DNA from: [Clostridium] colinum
GTDB taxonomy: Bacteria; Bacillota; Clostridia; Lachnospirales; CAG-274
Length of the DNA: 64,000 bases
Assembly: GCF_940677205.1 (NCBI RefSeq)
Contig: NZ_OW712331.1
Location: forward strand, 868,001-932,000
Direction: 5' to 3'
The stretch's first letter is position 1; the number at the start of each line of letters is the position of its first letter. The position numbers and the translations under genes are program-made. Positions 28,411 to 38,122 of this stretch are shown here, in pieces. The notes below the pieces were generated by a model. That model worked only from the letters and a program-made list of their open reading frames with translations, made no database searches and was not told the origin of the DNA.

Positions 28411-29544
28411 TTATTCTAAATAGTCTCTAAGTTTTTTACTTCTACTAGGATGTCTAAGTTTTCTTAAAGCTTTTGCCTCGATTTGTCTTATTCTTTCTCT
28501 AGTAACGTTAAATTCTTTACCTACTTCTTCTAGAGTTCTTGCTCTACCATCATCTAGACCAAATCTTAACCTTAAAACTTTTTCTTCACGCTCTGTCAAA
28601 GTGTCTAAAACTTCTATTAATTGCTCTTTTAATAAAGTAAAAGCAGCTGCATCAGAAGGAGCTGGTATATCTTCATCTGGTATGAAATCACCAAGATGAC
28701 TATCTTCTTCTTCACCAATAGGAGTTTCTAGTGAAACAGGTTCTTGTGCTATTTTTCTTATTTCTCGAACTTTTTCTACAGGCATATCCATTTCTTTTGC
28801 TAATTCTTCATCTGAAGGTTCTCTACCAAGCTCTTGTAATAGTTGTCTAGACACACGTATAAGTTTATTTATTGTTTCTACCATATGCACAGGTATTCTT
28901 ATAGTTCTTGCTTGATCGGCTATAGCTCTTGTTATAGCTTGTCTTATCCACCACGTTGCATAGGTACTAAATTTAAAGCCTTTTTTATAATCAAACTTTT
29001 CAACGGCTTTAATAAGCCCTAAGTTACCTTCTTGAATAAGGTCTAAAAATAGCATACCTCTACCAACATATCTTTTAGCAATACTTACTACTAACCTAAG
29101 ATTTGCTTCGGCTAATCTCTTTTTAGCCATTTCATCTCCTTCTGCCATTTTTCTTGCTAGTTCCATTTCTTCATCTGGACTTAATAAATCAACTTTTCCT
29201 ATTTCTTTTAAGTACATTCTAACATGGTCATCAATATTTATACTAGCATCTATTAAAGATAAATCTATATCTTTTTCTAAATTTTCTAGAGAATCTAAAG
29301 AATCTATATCGTCTAGTCCTGTGATAATATCATCTTTATTATCTTCCATTAATTCTATATCTATAACTTCTATATTTTGAACTTCTAAATATTCATATAT
29401 TTTATCTAAATGTTCAGGCTCTAGTTCTATATCAGACAAAATTTTCATCATCTCTTTATATTTTATAACACCTTTATGTTTTTTACCTAAAGAAACAAGT
29501 TCTTTTATTTTTTTTGTAAACAAAGTTTCATCTATAGTTTTCAA
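28411..29544 (-). CDS. rpoD: RNA polymerase primary sigma factor (RpoD/SigA)
   Basis: A 377-residue housekeeping sigma factor. Region 1.1-like sequence lies at the N-terminus, region 2 is seen as [18 protein letters not shown] and [13 protein letters not shown] (-10 recognition), and region 4 ends with [20 protein letters not shown] (-35 recognition). The TTG at 29544 is preferred as start: AAAGGAAG lies 7 nt before it, whereas the longer frame begins with a TTG at 29562 upstream of that site. It follows dnaG closely, giving the classical dgt-dnaG-rpoD macromolecular synthesis operon. Confidence 0.96.
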   Translation of the reverse strand: MKTIDETLFTKKIKELVSLGKKHKGVIKYKEMMKILSDIELEPEHLDKIYEYLEVQNIEVIDIELMEDNKDDIITGLDDIDSLDSLENLEKDIDLSLIDASINIDDHVRMYLKEIGKVDLLSPDEEMELARKMAEGDEMAKKRLAEANLRLVVSIAKRYVGRGMLFLDLIQEGNLGLIKAVEKFDYKKGFKFSTYATWWIRQAITRAIADQARTIRIPVHMVETINKLIRVSRQLLQELGREPSDEELAKEMDMPVEKVREIRKIAQEPVSLETPIGEEEDSHLGDFIPDEDIPAPSDAAAFTLLKEQLIEVLDTLTEREEKVLRLRFGLDDGRARTLEEVGKEFNVTRERIRQIEAKALRKLRHPSRSKKLRDYLE

Positions 29545-29564
29545 TTTTTTTCTTCCTTTCAAAA

Positions 29565-31316
29565 TTAAATATTAATATATAAATTATCAAATATTTTCTT
29601 TTCTTTTAAAGCTTTTTGGATATTTTCTGGATTTGTATCTTCTAATATAACTTTATCGAAATAGGCTTTTTTTATAATTTTAATTTGGTCATTTATAATT
29701 TTTTCTAATTTATCACTATTAGAAAAATCGATTTTTAGCATAAAAACTTTAGAGATTTTTTTTTGCTCATCTGGTAAATTAAATTTTAAAGTTAGTTCGG
29801 CAGGGTATATAGGTTTATTATTTTCATTATATTCAAATATAATTTTAGCAAGTTTTACATATAAATTATCCAAAAAATTTTCTGGTGTAATATATTTTTT
29901 TATTTTATTATATAGATTAATATTTGTAGCTAAAATATATAATATACTTTGTCGTGCTTCATCTAATTTATTATTTTGAACAACTTGTTTTGGTGTTTTA
30001 CTAGATAGCTTTTGTATATTATTATTAGATGATAAAATAAGAGTTATTTCTTGAGATATAGCTTCTTTAGAAATTGAGGTTATTTGACTAGCTTCGTTAA
30101 TAAATACATCTCTTTCCACAGGGCTAGATAAAGATGAGATAATGGTTGATACTTGTTTAGTAAATTCTACTTTTTGTATAGGGTCATTTAAGTTATATTC
30201 TTTAAGTTTTTCTTGAATTTGAAAAGATATGTAGCTTTTTGCATTATTTAAAAATTTAATAAAATTATTATAACCAAATTTTGCTATATATTCATCTGGA
30301 TCTTTAGCATCTTTTACCTGAGCAACTTTTACATATATACCATTTTGTATTAATATAGGGATAGCTCTAAGAGTTGCTTTTATACCTGCATCATCACTAT
30401 CAAATAATGTAATAACTTTATTAGCATATTTTTTTAATAATTTTATGTGGTTTTCATTAAAAGCAGTACCCAAAGAAGCTACAACATTTGTTATACCTAT
30501 TTGATAAAGAGAAATAACATCGATATAACCTTCAACTAATATTAACTCTTTATTTTTATTGTTTTTAGCAATATTCATACTATATAAATTATAACTTTTA
30601 TTAAATATAGGAGTATCAGGTGAATTTAAATATTTAGCTGTATTTTTATTATTTGTTAAATCTCTTCCACCAAATCCAATAACTCTACCTTGAACATCTA
30701 TTATAGGGAACATAAGTCGCCCAAAAAATCTATCAAAATAAGTATTATCTTTATTTTTTACAACAAGTCCACTTTTTAAAATTATATCATCATTATATCC
30801 TTTTTCTTTTAAAAATATGTAAATATCGTTTTTTTTAAACAAAGAATATCCAAGACCAAACTTTATCCTAGCATTTTGTTTTATACCACGAAAGTCTAGA
30901 TAATCATTTGCTATTTTAGCTTGTGGATTAGCTAAATTTTCATAAAATTTTTTCGCTACTATTTTATGAATTTCGTATAAAACTTGCTTTTCTTCTGACA
31001 GTTTATTATCAAATGAACCGTTATCTTCTGGTAAGGTATAATTTATTCTATCTGCTAGATATTTTAAAGCATCTATAAAATCATAATTTTCTATATCCAT
31101 AATAAAGTTAAATACAGTGCCAGAAGCTCCACAACCAAAGCAATGGTAAAGCTGTTTATCGGCACTAACAGAAAAAGAGGGGGTACTCTCCTTATGAAAA
31201 GGACATAAACCTACATATGAATTACCTCTTTGCTTTAAGGGAGTATAGCTATTTATAATTTCAACTATATCATTACCAAATCTAATATCTTCTATAATAT
31301 CATCAGAATATCTCAT
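29565..31316 (-). CDS. dnaG: DNA primase
   Basis: A 583-residue primase that makes RNA primers at the replication fork. The N-terminal zinc-binding domain ([15 protein letters not shown] ... HCFGCG), the RNA-polymerase core with TOPRIM motifs ([11 protein letters not shown], then LFDSDDAG) and a C-terminal DnaB-interacting helical part are present. The ATG at 31316 gives the usual start [11 protein letters not shown] and has GGAG upstream; an in-frame ATG at 31334 is the alternative. It lies between dgt and rpoD. Confidence 0.95.
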   Translation of the reverse strand: MRYSDDIIEDIRFGNDIVEIINSYTPLKQRGNSYVGLCPFHKESTPSFSVSADKQLYHCFGCGASGTVFNFIMDIENYDFIDALKYLADRINYTLPEDNGSFDNKLSEEKQVLYEIHKIVAKKFYENLANPQAKIANDYLDFRGIKQNARIKFGLGYSLFKKNDIYIFLKEKGYNDDIILKSGLVVKNKDNTYFDRFFGRLMFPIIDVQGRVIGFGGRDLTNNKNTAKYLNSPDTPIFNKSYNLYSMNIAKNNKNKELILVEGYIDVISLYQIGITNVVASLGTAFNENHIKLLKKYANKVITLFDSDDAGIKATLRAIPILIQNGIYVKVAQVKDAKDPDEYIAKFGYNNFIKFLNNAKSYISFQIQEKLKEYNLNDPIQKVEFTKQVSTIISSLSSPVERDVFINEASQITSISKEAISQEITLILSSNNNIQKLSSKTPKQVVQNNKLDEARQSILYILATNINLYNKIKKYITPENFLDNLYVKLAKIIFEYNENNKPIYPAELTLKFNLPDEQKKISKVFMLKIDFSNSDKLEKIINDQIKIIKKAYFDKVILEDTNPENIQKALKEKKIFDNLYINI

Positions 31317-31398
31317 AAAATCTATTATCTCCATTTATACTCTTTATATATACTTATTCGACAATGTTTTAAAAAATCCTTTTATAAAATAAATATTA

Positions 31399-32388
31399 TT
31401 ATTTTATAATTAATTTTTCATATATTTTTATAGCATATCTATCAGTCATGCCAGCTATATAGTCACATATAGCGCGTTCTTTACTTTCTCCTGTATTACA
31501 AATATTTGTAAATTCTTGTGGAACTTTATCAAAATTATTATAATAATATTCATAAATTTCTTTTAGCATAAACTTATAATTTTTTCTTTCTTCTGCTAAT
31601 ACACCAGATGTATAAACATTATCAAATAAAAATTTTCTAAGTTTATACATACAAGACTTAACATATTTATCCATAATAATATCATTTTTATTAGCACTAT
31701 TTTTTATTATATCTCTTATTAAAAAGTTTATTATTTCTCTAGGTGTTTCTCCTAATGTATCAAGACATTCTCTAGGTAAATCAGATTTTTTTAATATGCC
31801 AGCTCTTATAGCATCATCTATGTCATGGTTTATATATGCTATTTTATCAGAAATTTGAACAATTTTTCCTTCTAATGTAGAAGGATTACATCTACCTCTA
31901 TGATTTAAAATACCATCTAAAACTTCTTTAGTTAAATTTAACCCATTACCATTTTTTTCTATTTTTTGTACTACTCTAACACTTTGCTCATTATGATTAA
32001 ATCCATCTTTTAAAATTTCATTTAAAACCTCTTCACCTAAATGGCCAAATGGTGTATGACCTAAGTCGTGTCCTAGTGCTATTGCTTCAGTAAGATCTTC
32101 ATTTAAAAATAACGAACTTGCTATTGTTCTAGCTATTTGAGAAACTTCTAAAGTATGCGTTATTCTTGTTCTAAAGTGATCTCCTTCTGGAGATATAAAT
32201 ACTTGTGTTTTATGCATTAATCGTCTAAACGCTTTACTATGTATTATTCTATCTCTATCTCTTTGAAAACAAGTTCTTATATCACATTCTTTTTCTATAT
32301 TATAACGTCCTAAACTATTTTTGCTTTTAGTTGCAAAGGCGCTTAAATTTTTATCTTCTAAAAGTTCTTTCTTTAACCTAATATTCAT
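31399..32388 (-). CDS. dgt: dGTP triphosphohydrolase-like HD protein
   Basis: A 329-residue HD-domain phosphohydrolase that removes the triphosphate from deoxynucleotides, by family dGTP. The metal ligands are in HTLEVSQIA and LGHDLGHTPFGHLGE, and the start contains RDRDRIIHSKAFRRLMHKTQVF, a mark of the Dgt family. A perfect GGAGGTG site precedes the ATG. It is the first gene of the dgt-dnaG-rpoD operon as in many clostridia, linking nucleotide-pool control to replication and transcription genes. Confidence 0.93.
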   Translation of the reverse strand: MNIRLKKELLEDKNLSAFATKSKNSLGRYNIEKECDIRTCFQRDRDRIIHSKAFRRLMHKTQVFISPEGDHFRTRITHTLEVSQIARTIASSLFLNEDLTEAIALGHDLGHTPFGHLGEEVLNEILKDGFNHNEQSVRVVQKIEKNGNGLNLTKEVLDGILNHRGRCNPSTLEGKIVQISDKIAYINHDIDDAIRAGILKKSDLPRECLDTLGETPREIINFLIRDIIKNSANKNDIIMDKYVKSCMYKLRKFLFDNVYTSGVLAEERKNYKFMLKEIYEYYYNNFDKVPQEFTNICNTGESKERAICDYIAGMTDRYAIKIYEKLIIK

Positions 32389-32444
32389 AAAACACCTCCA
32401 AAATAATTTTTTGTATTTAATATTATCATTATTATAAAATAATA

Positions 32445-33014
32445 TTAACTTGTTAAATGTTGTATTAAAATTTTAAATCCTATAAAAATAAGGATTAAAC
32501 CACCAAATCTTTCAGCATTTTTAGATAATAAATTTCCAAGTTTTTTACCAATTAAAACTCCTAAAAAAGAAAATACAAAAGCTATGAATCCAATTATTAA
32601 TGAAGAGCTTATTATATTAACTTTTATTAAAGAAAAACTAACACCAATAGCTAATGCATCTATACTAGTAGCTATTGATAAAATTGTTAAATTTTTTATA
32701 GATAAGATATTTTTATCGTCACATATTTTATTTTCTTCATCTTTTTTAAACGTTTCTATTATCATTTTAAATCCTATTATATTTAATAATATAAAAGCTA
32801 TCCAATGATCAAAAGCTAGTATAGCATCTCCTAATAAATTAGTTAAATAATATCCTATTATAGGCATAATAAATTGGAATGTTCCAAAAAATATACCAAA
32901 TTTTATGGCATATTTTATTTTAATTTTATTTAATAGTATACCATTTGATATGGAAACAGCAAAAGCATCCATAGCTAAACTAATAGATATAAATATAATT
33001 TCTAAAGTACTCAT
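32445..33014 (-). CDS. mntP: Putative manganese efflux pump MntP
   Basis: A 189-residue membrane protein with about six hydrophobic helices. The two internal repeats typical of MntP/YebN are seen as SLAMDAFAVSIS near the N-terminus and ATSIDALAIGVSFS in the middle, each with the conserved acidic residue inside a helix. Family members export Mn2+. AAAGGAG precedes the ATG. It is the first gene of the minus-strand block, divergent from the DnaD-like gene; I saw no manganese riboswitch in the 130 nt upstream. Confidence 0.92.
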   Translation of the reverse strand: MSTLEIIFISISLAMDAFAVSISNGILLNKIKIKYAIKFGIFFGTFQFIMPIIGYYLTNLLGDAILAFDHWIAFILLNIIGFKMIIETFKKDEENKICDDKNILSIKNLTILSIATSIDALAIGVSFSLIKVNIISSSLIIGFIAFVFSFLGVLIGKKLGNLLSKNAERFGGLILIFIGFKILIQHLTS

Positions 33015-33145
33015 TTTTTTCTCCTTTAATTTTCATATTTATTAAATTTATCTATATTACCTGTTATTTATACATAAAAATATTGAAAACTATCTTTATA
33101 GATGTTATTATATTTATATTAGTATTTGTAAAAGAGGTAAATATT

Positions 33146-34216
33146 ATGAATAAATTTGAAAATATAAATAGTTATTTTTCTTTTGTACCTCTATATAATG
33201 ATTTTATAGAAAAATATATGATAAAAGCAAATTCAAGCTTTGTTGTAATATATATTTTTTTATTAAAATGTTATATTAATAAAGAGGATATATATTTAGA
33301 TAAAGTATCAGCTAAACTAAATATATTAGCATCAGATATTATAAAAGCGTTAGATTATTGGAAATCTGAAAATATTATATCATATAAACAAATGCAAAAT
33401 AAAGTAGAAATATTATTTTTTCCCTTTAAAAATGACGAAATTAATGAAAATAATTTAAAAAAATCACAAAATTTAAATTATAAAGAAGATGAAATTACTA
33501 TTAATAGTCAAAAAGAAGATATTCAAAAAATTTTTAGATTAGCAGAAAAAAAATTTGCTAAAACACTTTCATATCAAGATAGAGAAATATTAATAAGTTT
33601 ATATGAAAATTATGGTATGTCAATAGAGATTTTAGCTGTTTTATTTACATATTGTATAGAAAATGGAAAAACTAATCTTAAATATATAGAAAAAGTTGCT
33701 ATTGATTGGTGTGAGAATAACATAGATTCTATAGAAAAAGTAGAAGCTTATTTAAAAGTATATAATAATGATTTTAAAACTATAATGGGATTTTTTGGTC
33801 AATCTAACAGAACTCCTATAAAAAAAGAAGAAGATATTATGAAGATATGGCTTATAGATTATAAAATGCCTATGAAACTTATAGAAGAAGCTTGTACAAG
33901 AACAGTATTAAAAACTGGTAAAGTTAGCTTTGAATATGCAAATTCTATATTAAAAGATTGGAAAGATAAAAATATTACTTCCTTAGAAGAAGTTAAAAGA
34001 TTAGATAGTGATTATGAAAATTCTTTGAAGGCAAAAGAAGAAGAAAAACAAAAAAAATTAGAACAAATATACAAAAATAAGATATCTTCAAATAATAATT
34101 TTAATAACTATAAAACTAATAAATTTGTAAATTATAAACAAAAAGAACCAGATTATGAACTACTTAAAAAAATACAATTAAAGGCATTAAGAGAAGAGGT
34201 TGGAAGTAATGATTAG
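33146..34216 (+). CDS. DnaD-domain replication initiation protein
   Basis: A 356-residue protein of the DnaB/DnaD primosome family. The N-terminal winged-helix region covers about 1-100, and two DnaD_2-type helical repeats follow: FAKTLSYQDREILISLYENYGMSIEIL and a second around IKKEEDIMKIWLIDYKMPMKLIEEAC. A charged C-terminal tail has KEEEKQKKLEQIY. The ATG at 33146 is chosen because AAAGAGGT lies before it; the longer frame adds a hydrophobic stretch that is probably not translated. It overlaps the DnaC-like gene by 8 nt, so the two proteins likely load the helicase together. Confidence 0.88.
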   Translation: MNKFENINSYFSFVPLYNDFIEKYMIKANSSFVVIYIFLLKCYINKEDIYLDKVSAKLNILASDIIKALDYWKSENIISYKQMQNKVEILFFPFKNDEINENNLKKSQNLNYKEDEITINSQKEDIQKIFRLAEKKFAKTLSYQDREILISLYENYGMSIEILAVLFTYCIENGKTNLKYIEKVAIDWCENNIDSIEKVEAYLKVYNNDFKTIMGFFGQSNRTPIKKEEDIMKIWLIDYKMPMKLIEEACTRTVLKTGKVSFEYANSILKDWKDKNITSLEEVKRLDSDYENSLKAKEEEKQKKLEQIYKNKISSNNNFNNYKTNKFVNYKQKEPDYELLKKIQLKALREEVGSND

Positions 34217-35210
34217 CCAAATGATGCATAAGGAAATATTATCAGAATATGAAAAATTAAGCGATGAATCTAAAAAAAAACTAGAGATAAGAAAAAATAT
34301 ATGCTATAAAAAGTGTCATCGTATAAAAGAAATAGATGAAGAACTTAATATGACAGCTATTAAAATATCTAAAGCTATTATAAATGCAAAAAAAGAAGAA
34401 AAGAAAGAATATATAGAAGAAATAAAACTGTTAACAGAAAATCTAAAAAAAGAAAAAGAAAGGCTTATGGTAGAAAATGGGTTTTCTAAAGAATATTTTG
34501 ATGATATTTTTGAGTGTAGAAAATGTAAAGATACTGGATTTGTAAATAATGAAAAGTGTGATTGTTTTAAACAAAAGCTGATAAACAAAGCCTATAATAT
34601 GTCTAATTTATCTGAAATAATAAAAACTGAAAATTTTTCTAAATTTAGTTTAGATTATTACTCTAAAGATTTAGACGAAAAAAATGGAATTTCACCTTAT
34701 GAAAATATGAAATTAATAATAAAAAGATGTACTTTATTTGTAGAAGAATTTGATGAAGAATTTAGAAATATGGTTTTTTATGGAGAAACTGGACTTGGAA
34801 AAACATTTTTATGTAGGTCTATAGCTAAAGATATTTTAGATAAAGGAAAAACTGTTTTATACGTTACAGCATTTAATTTATTTACTATATTTGAAAAAGA
34901 AAAATTTAATAAAAATAGTGAAGATATAAATAAGGAAATTTTAAATTTTACGAGAAATGCAGATTTATTAATAATAGACGATTTAGGAACAGAATTTATT
35001 ACATCACTTTCTACAACAGAGCTTTTTGATATTATAAATAGCCGTATATTAAATAAAAAGCATACAATAATATCAACTAATTTATCTCCAGATGGTCTTA
35101 TGTCAAATTATTCGGGAAGAATTATTTCTAGATTATATGGAGAATATGATATGTTTGAATTTTTGGGTGATGATATAAGAATAATGAAAAAAATAAAAAA
35201 GAATGTATAA
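34209..35210 (+). CDS. DnaC/DnaI-like helicase loader ATPase
   Basis: A 333-residue AAA+ ATPase of the DnaC/IstB group, expected to load the replicative helicase. A long helical N-terminus leads to a zinc-like Cys cluster (CRKCKDTG and CDCF) and then the ATPase core with Walker A GETGLGKT and Walker B LLIIDDLGTE. The ATG at 34209 lies inside the end of the DnaD-like gene, with GAGG about 9 nt before it. The order DnaD-like then DnaC-like is common in clostridia; these are host rather than phage genes by context. Confidence 0.9.
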   Translation: MISQMMHKEILSEYEKLSDESKKKLEIRKNICYKKCHRIKEIDEELNMTAIKISKAIINAKKEEKKEYIEEIKLLTENLKKEKERLMVENGFSKEYFDDIFECRKCKDTGFVNNEKCDCFKQKLINKAYNMSNLSEIIKTENFSKFSLDYYSKDLDEKNGISPYENMKLIIKRCTLFVEEFDEEFRNMVFYGETGLGKTFLCRSIAKDILDKGKTVLYVTAFNLFTIFEKEKFNKNSEDINKEILNFTRNADLLIIDDLGTEFITSLSTTELFDIINSRILNKKHTIISTNLSPDGLMSNYSGRIISRLYGEYDMFEFLGDDIRIMKKIKKNV

Positions 35211-35263
35211 AAAATATAAAAATAACAATTATATAGTTATACAATTATTTTTAAGGAGAAAAA

Positions 35264-35941
35264 ATGGAAAAATTAATATATATAGCACTTGCTCCTATAG
35301 TTATAATTTTATTAACTATATATGTTAAAGATAAATATGAAAAAGAACCAGTTAAATTAGCATTAACAGGTACATTATATGGTATTATAATATCTATACC
35401 TATAACTTTTAGTGAAAAATATATTTTAAATTTTGCACCACAACCAACATCTATATATTATCCTTTTTATATATCATTTATAGTAGCATCATTTGTAGAA
35501 GAAACATATAAATATATTATATTAAAATTTTTAATATGGAAAAATAACAATTATAATGAACCTTTTGATGGTATTTTATATGCTGTATATATTTCTCTTG
35601 GGTTTGCAACTATTGAAAATATTCTATATGTATTTAATCCAGTAATAGGAGGTATGTATACAGCTATATCTAGAGCTATTTTTTCTATACCAGCCCATGC
35701 TATATTTGGTGTGTATATGGGATATTATTTATCAAAAGAAAAATTTTTTAAATTTAAAATAAAAATGTTTTCTATATTAGTGCCTATACTCATACACGGT
35801 TTATATGATTTATTGTTATTTACCGATATTAAATATAGTAATATATTTTTTATAATATTTTTTTGTTATATAGTTATTATAAGTTTAAAAAGAGTTAATG
35901 AATATATAAAAATTTCACCTTTTAAAAATATATCTTTATAA
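35264..35941 (+). CDS. prsW: PrsW-type intramembrane protease (M82 family)
   Basis: A 225-residue multi-pass membrane protein. PrsW motifs are in place: EETYK (Glu79, Glu80, Lys83), FDGILYAVYISLGFATIEN (101-119), HAIFG with His145 and HGLYD with His178 and Asp182. Bacillus PrsW makes the first cut in anti-sigma factor RsiW. No anti-sigma or ECF sigma gene is adjacent here, so the substrate is unknown. An AAGGAG site precedes the ATG, 53 nt after the helicase loader. Confidence 0.88.
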   Translation: MEKLIYIALAPIVIILLTIYVKDKYEKEPVKLALTGTLYGIIISIPITFSEKYILNFAPQPTSIYYPFYISFIVASFVEETYKYIILKFLIWKNNNYNEPFDGILYAVYISLGFATIENILYVFNPVIGGMYTAISRAIFSIPAHAIFGVYMGYYLSKEKFFKFKIKMFSILVPILIHGLYDLLLFTDIKYSNIFFIIFFCYIVIISLKRVNEYIKISPFKNISL

Positions 35942-35973
35942 AATAAAATATTTTTAAAATTATAAATTTTTTA

Positions 35974-36002
35974 TTGAAAAATTGTTGTAAAAGGAGTATA
36001 CT
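35974..36002 (+). promoter_or_regulatory. Promoter upstream of the Nudix gene
   Basis: TTGAAA at 35974-35979, 17 nt, TATACT at 35997-36002. The roughly 115-nt leader that follows contains a perfect 9-bp hairpin (arms TTAATTATC and GATAATTAA, about 36068-36088) but no riboswitch I recognise. Confidence 0.65.
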
Positions 36003-36126
36003 TTTACTAAGAGCTTAAAAGTTCATTAACTAATTTTATAAGCATAGAAACATAAACATAATTTTTAATTATCTATGATAATTAATTAGCTATGCTACCA
36101 ATGCTATAACATCGGAGGAATTAATT

Positions 36127-36588
36127 GTGATAGAAGCTATTAGTTGCGGAGGTGTTGTAATTCATCGTGGAAAAGTCTTATTGCTCTATAAAAATCAAAA
36201 TGGGCGATATATGGGTTGGGTTATGCCAAAAGGTACTGTTGAAGAAGGCGAAACTTTTAAACAGACAGCACTTAGAGAAGTGAAAGAAGAAACAGGTGTT
36301 TCTGCTAAAATTATTAAATATATTGGCAAAACCGTTTATACCTTTAGAGGTGGCTCAGATATTATAAATAAAACAGTACATTGGTATCTTATGACTACAG
36401 ATTCTTTTTATTGCAAGCCACAAGCAGAAGAATTTTTTGTTGATGCAGGATACTACAAAGAGCATGAGGCATATTATTTGCTTAAGTTTAATGATGAAAG
36501 GCAGATTATGAAGCGTGCTTATGCTGAATATATGGAGCATAGAAAAAGATTTTTTACCAAAAATAAAAATCATATAAGGAGGGTTTAA
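36127..36588 (+). CDS. Nudix hydrolase
   Basis: A 153-residue pyrophosphohydrolase. The Nudix box fits the GX5EX7REUXEEXGU pattern exactly from Gly36 to Val58, with the metal-binding REVKEE at 50-55. The GTG start has CGGAGGAA 8 nt before it. Its substrate (damaged nucleotide, dinucleoside polyphosphate or RNA cap) cannot be read from sequence. Its codon use is a little less AT-biased than its neighbours. The small membrane protein begins 1 nt after its stop, so the two are translationally linked. Confidence 0.9.
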   Translation: MIEAISCGGVVIHRGKVLLLYKNQNGRYMGWVMPKGTVEEGETFKQTALREVKEETGVSAKIIKYIGKTVYTFRGGSDIINKTVHWYLMTTDSFYCKPQAEEFFVDAGYYKEHEAYYLLKFNDERQIMKRAYAEYMEHRKRFFTKNKNHIRRV

Positions 36589-36589
36589 T

Positions 36590-36835
36590 ATGAAAACACA
36601 ATATTCAGTTCAAGAATTAAAAAGAGAATTAGAAAAGTTTTCAAAAAAAATAAGTAATAGAACAGCATTATTTATTATATTGGGGTTTGTAATAGCATTA
36701 GTTAGTGTTATATTTTTATTTATAAAAGTTAAAAATAGAGCAGAGCTATTAGCAGACGAAGATGATTTTTATTATGACGAAGATGATTTCTACGAAGATT
36801 ACTATGCTTTAGATTATGAAGATAGTGAGGAATAA
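36590..36835 (+). CDS. Small single-pass membrane protein with acidic tail
   Basis: An 81-residue protein that I do not recognise. It has a basic helical N-terminus (1-22), one membrane helix (about 25-46) and a C-terminal tail of about 30 residues rich in Asp, Glu and Tyr (EDDFYYDEDDFYEDYY). The orientation is probably tail-out or tail-in depending on the flanking lysines; the basic N-terminus suggests N-in. AAGGAGGG precedes the ATG and overlaps the end of the Nudix gene, so it is certainly expressed with it. Confidence 0.8.
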   Translation: MKTQYSVQELKRELEKFSKKISNRTALFIILGFVIALVSVIFLFIKVKNRAELLADEDDFYYDEDDFYEDYYALDYEDSEE

Positions 36836-36851
36836 TTATTTATTATCACTA

Positions 36852-36886
36852 AAAGTAGCCACCATATTAAGGTGGCCACTTTAGGT
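36852..36886 (+). terminator. Hairpin/terminator after the small membrane protein gene
   Basis: Arms AAAGTAGCCACC (36852-36863) and GGTGGCCACTTT (36871-36882) pair apart from one mismatch; the T run after it is short. A close relative of the same hairpin occurs 220 nt further on. Confidence 0.7.
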
Positions 36887-37073
36887 TATAAAACTTATAA
36901 ATACACTTTAAAAATATAAAATTTAAACTAAATGAAAAAGGATAATTTTAGTATGTAAGGTTTAAAAATATCATTTTATATAAATCAAAAAAATTAACTT
37001 GTAATTAGGAGTTTAACAAAAATATAAAAATATATTAAAATTAATTTAAAAATATTTTATTTTTTATCTCAAG

Positions 37074-37100
37074 TAGTCACCAATTAAGGTGGCTATTTTT
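37074..37100 (+). terminator. Second copy of the GTGGC hairpin, with T run
   Basis: TAGTCACC (37074-37081) and GGTGGCTA (37088-37095) form a stem with one G-U pair, loop AATTAA, then TTTTT. It shares most of its sequence with the hairpin at 36852 and has the better terminator form. Confidence 0.75.
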
Positions 37101-37369
37101 ATATAGAATTAAATCTTATAGTATTTAATCATATTATTAAATTTTAATAAAAAATAAATTTTTATATATACTTAAAATATTTTTAAATTAAAAAATTTTG
37201 TTTTTATTAAAATTAAGTTATTTATTTTATTTTGTTTTTAAATAATAAATTTTGTTATAAAAAATGCAATAAAAATGTAAAAAAATGGTAGTAAAATTTT
37301 TTCACTTCAGGTATTATTATACATTTAAAATTAAAAAAATTCAATTATTCTCAAAAAAAAAAAAAACAA

Positions 37370-37406
37370 AAAGTATTGACAGTACATAAAAAGTAGACTA
37401 TACTTT
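37370..37406 (+). promoter_or_regulatory. Promoter and possible operators of the phage repressor
   Basis: TTGACA at 37376-37381, 17 nt, TATACT at 37399-37404 is a near-perfect sigma-A promoter. The hexamer AAAGTA occurs at 37370-37375 and 37390-37395, and its complement TACTTT at 37401-37406, so three half-sites overlap the promoter. They are good candidates for autoregulation by the helix-turn-helix protein that follows; binding is inferred. Confidence 0.7.
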
Positions 37407-37428
37407 GATTTGAAAGGGGTGAAAAAAT

Positions 37429-37617
37429 ATGAAAATATCTTTAAAAGCAGCTAGAGTAAATGCTAACTTAACTCAACAAGAAGTAGCAGACAAATTAAAA
37501 GTAAGTAAACACACTATTATAAACTGGGAAAAAGGAAAAACAAATGTTGGTTATGCACCTTTAAAAGTTTTAAGTGAAATTTATAATATTGAAATGGAAA
37601 ATATATTTTTAGGTTAA
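37429..37617 (+). CDS. Xre/Cro-CI family helix-turn-helix repressor
   Basis: A 62-residue protein that is a single HTH_3 domain: RVNANLTQQEVADKLKVS then KHTIINWEKGKTN is the classic turn and recognition helix. It is Cro-sized, without a cleavage or oligomerisation domain. AAAGGGGTG precedes the ATG. It is the first gene of the phage element and probably controls it, as Xre does in PBSX. Confidence 0.9.
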   Translation: MKISLKAARVNANLTQQEVADKLKVSKHTIINWEKGKTNVGYAPLKVLSEIYNIEMENIFLG

Positions 37618-37637
37618 TTAATAAAAAGGAGGTTGTT

Positions 37638-38030
37638 ATGGATAAAGAAAAAAGAAAAAAAGGAGAAAATTATCTTAGAAAATGGGGACAAGGGATTTTA
37701 GATATAGAAAATTTACAAATGGAAATAAACAAAATAAGAAAAGAGAATAATATTTTTGAAAATATACAAATTGATAATAAAAATGATATTGTCAGTATAT
37801 ATAATAGTGTTGTAAATGAAAAGCTAGAAAAACTTAAAAATACAATTTATGAGTATAAATTTATAGATGACATCATAGATGGATTAGAAGAATATCAAAA
37901 AGATATCATAAAACTTAGATATATTTATAAAAATAGTTGGCAATCTATTGCTTTAAAAGTACATATTAGCCTTAGACAATGCTTTAATATAAAAAACTTT
38001 GTAATAAACAAAATATTACAAGAAGTTTAG
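37638..38030 (+). CDS. Sigma-region-4-like phage late regulator (Xpf-like)
   Basis: A 130-residue protein with a helical N-terminus and a C-terminal sigma-70 region 4-like part: GLEEYQKDIIKLRYIYKNSWQSIAL then HISLRQCFNIKNFVINKI. Proteins of this kind (PBSX Xpf, ArpU/DUF1492) turn on late phage genes. It starts 20 nt after the repressor behind AAGGAGG, and the 92-nt gap after it, before the terminase, is where a late promoter would be expected; a TATAAT box lies at 38072-38077 without a good -35, which fits an activator-dependent promoter. Confidence 0.75.
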   Translation: MDKEKRKKGENYLRKWGQGILDIENLQMEINKIRKENNIFENIQIDNKNDIVSIYNSVVNEKLEKLKNTIYEYKFIDDIIDGLEEYQKDIIKLRYIYKNSWQSIALKVHISLRQCFNIKNFVINKILQEV

Positions 38031-38122
38031 TGGGTTACATTTTTTTTACATTTATTATTTATTAGTTTATGTATAATATAATTATCCTTTAAAATTATTA
38101 TTTATTAATTGGAGGTGAAACT

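Larger units (their letters stand above)
36836..37428. other. Gene-free interval between the host operon and the phage element
   Basis: This 593-nt stretch is extremely A+T-rich and holds no open frame with a plausible start. It contains two similar hairpins (36852-36882 and 37074-37095), a long A tract before the repressor promoter, and the promoter itself. It includes the likely left edge of the phage element near 37096. Confidence 0.7.

Noticed and set aside
33015-33145. Manganese (yybP-ykoY) riboswitch before mntP
   Set aside because: The short divergent region is A+T-rich and lacks the conserved GGGGAGUA-type core expected of that riboswitch.
36003-36126. Riboswitch or T-box in the Nudix gene leader
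   Set aside because: Only a short A+T hairpin is visible; no T-box sequence, no G-rich conserved core and no terminator/antiterminator pair.
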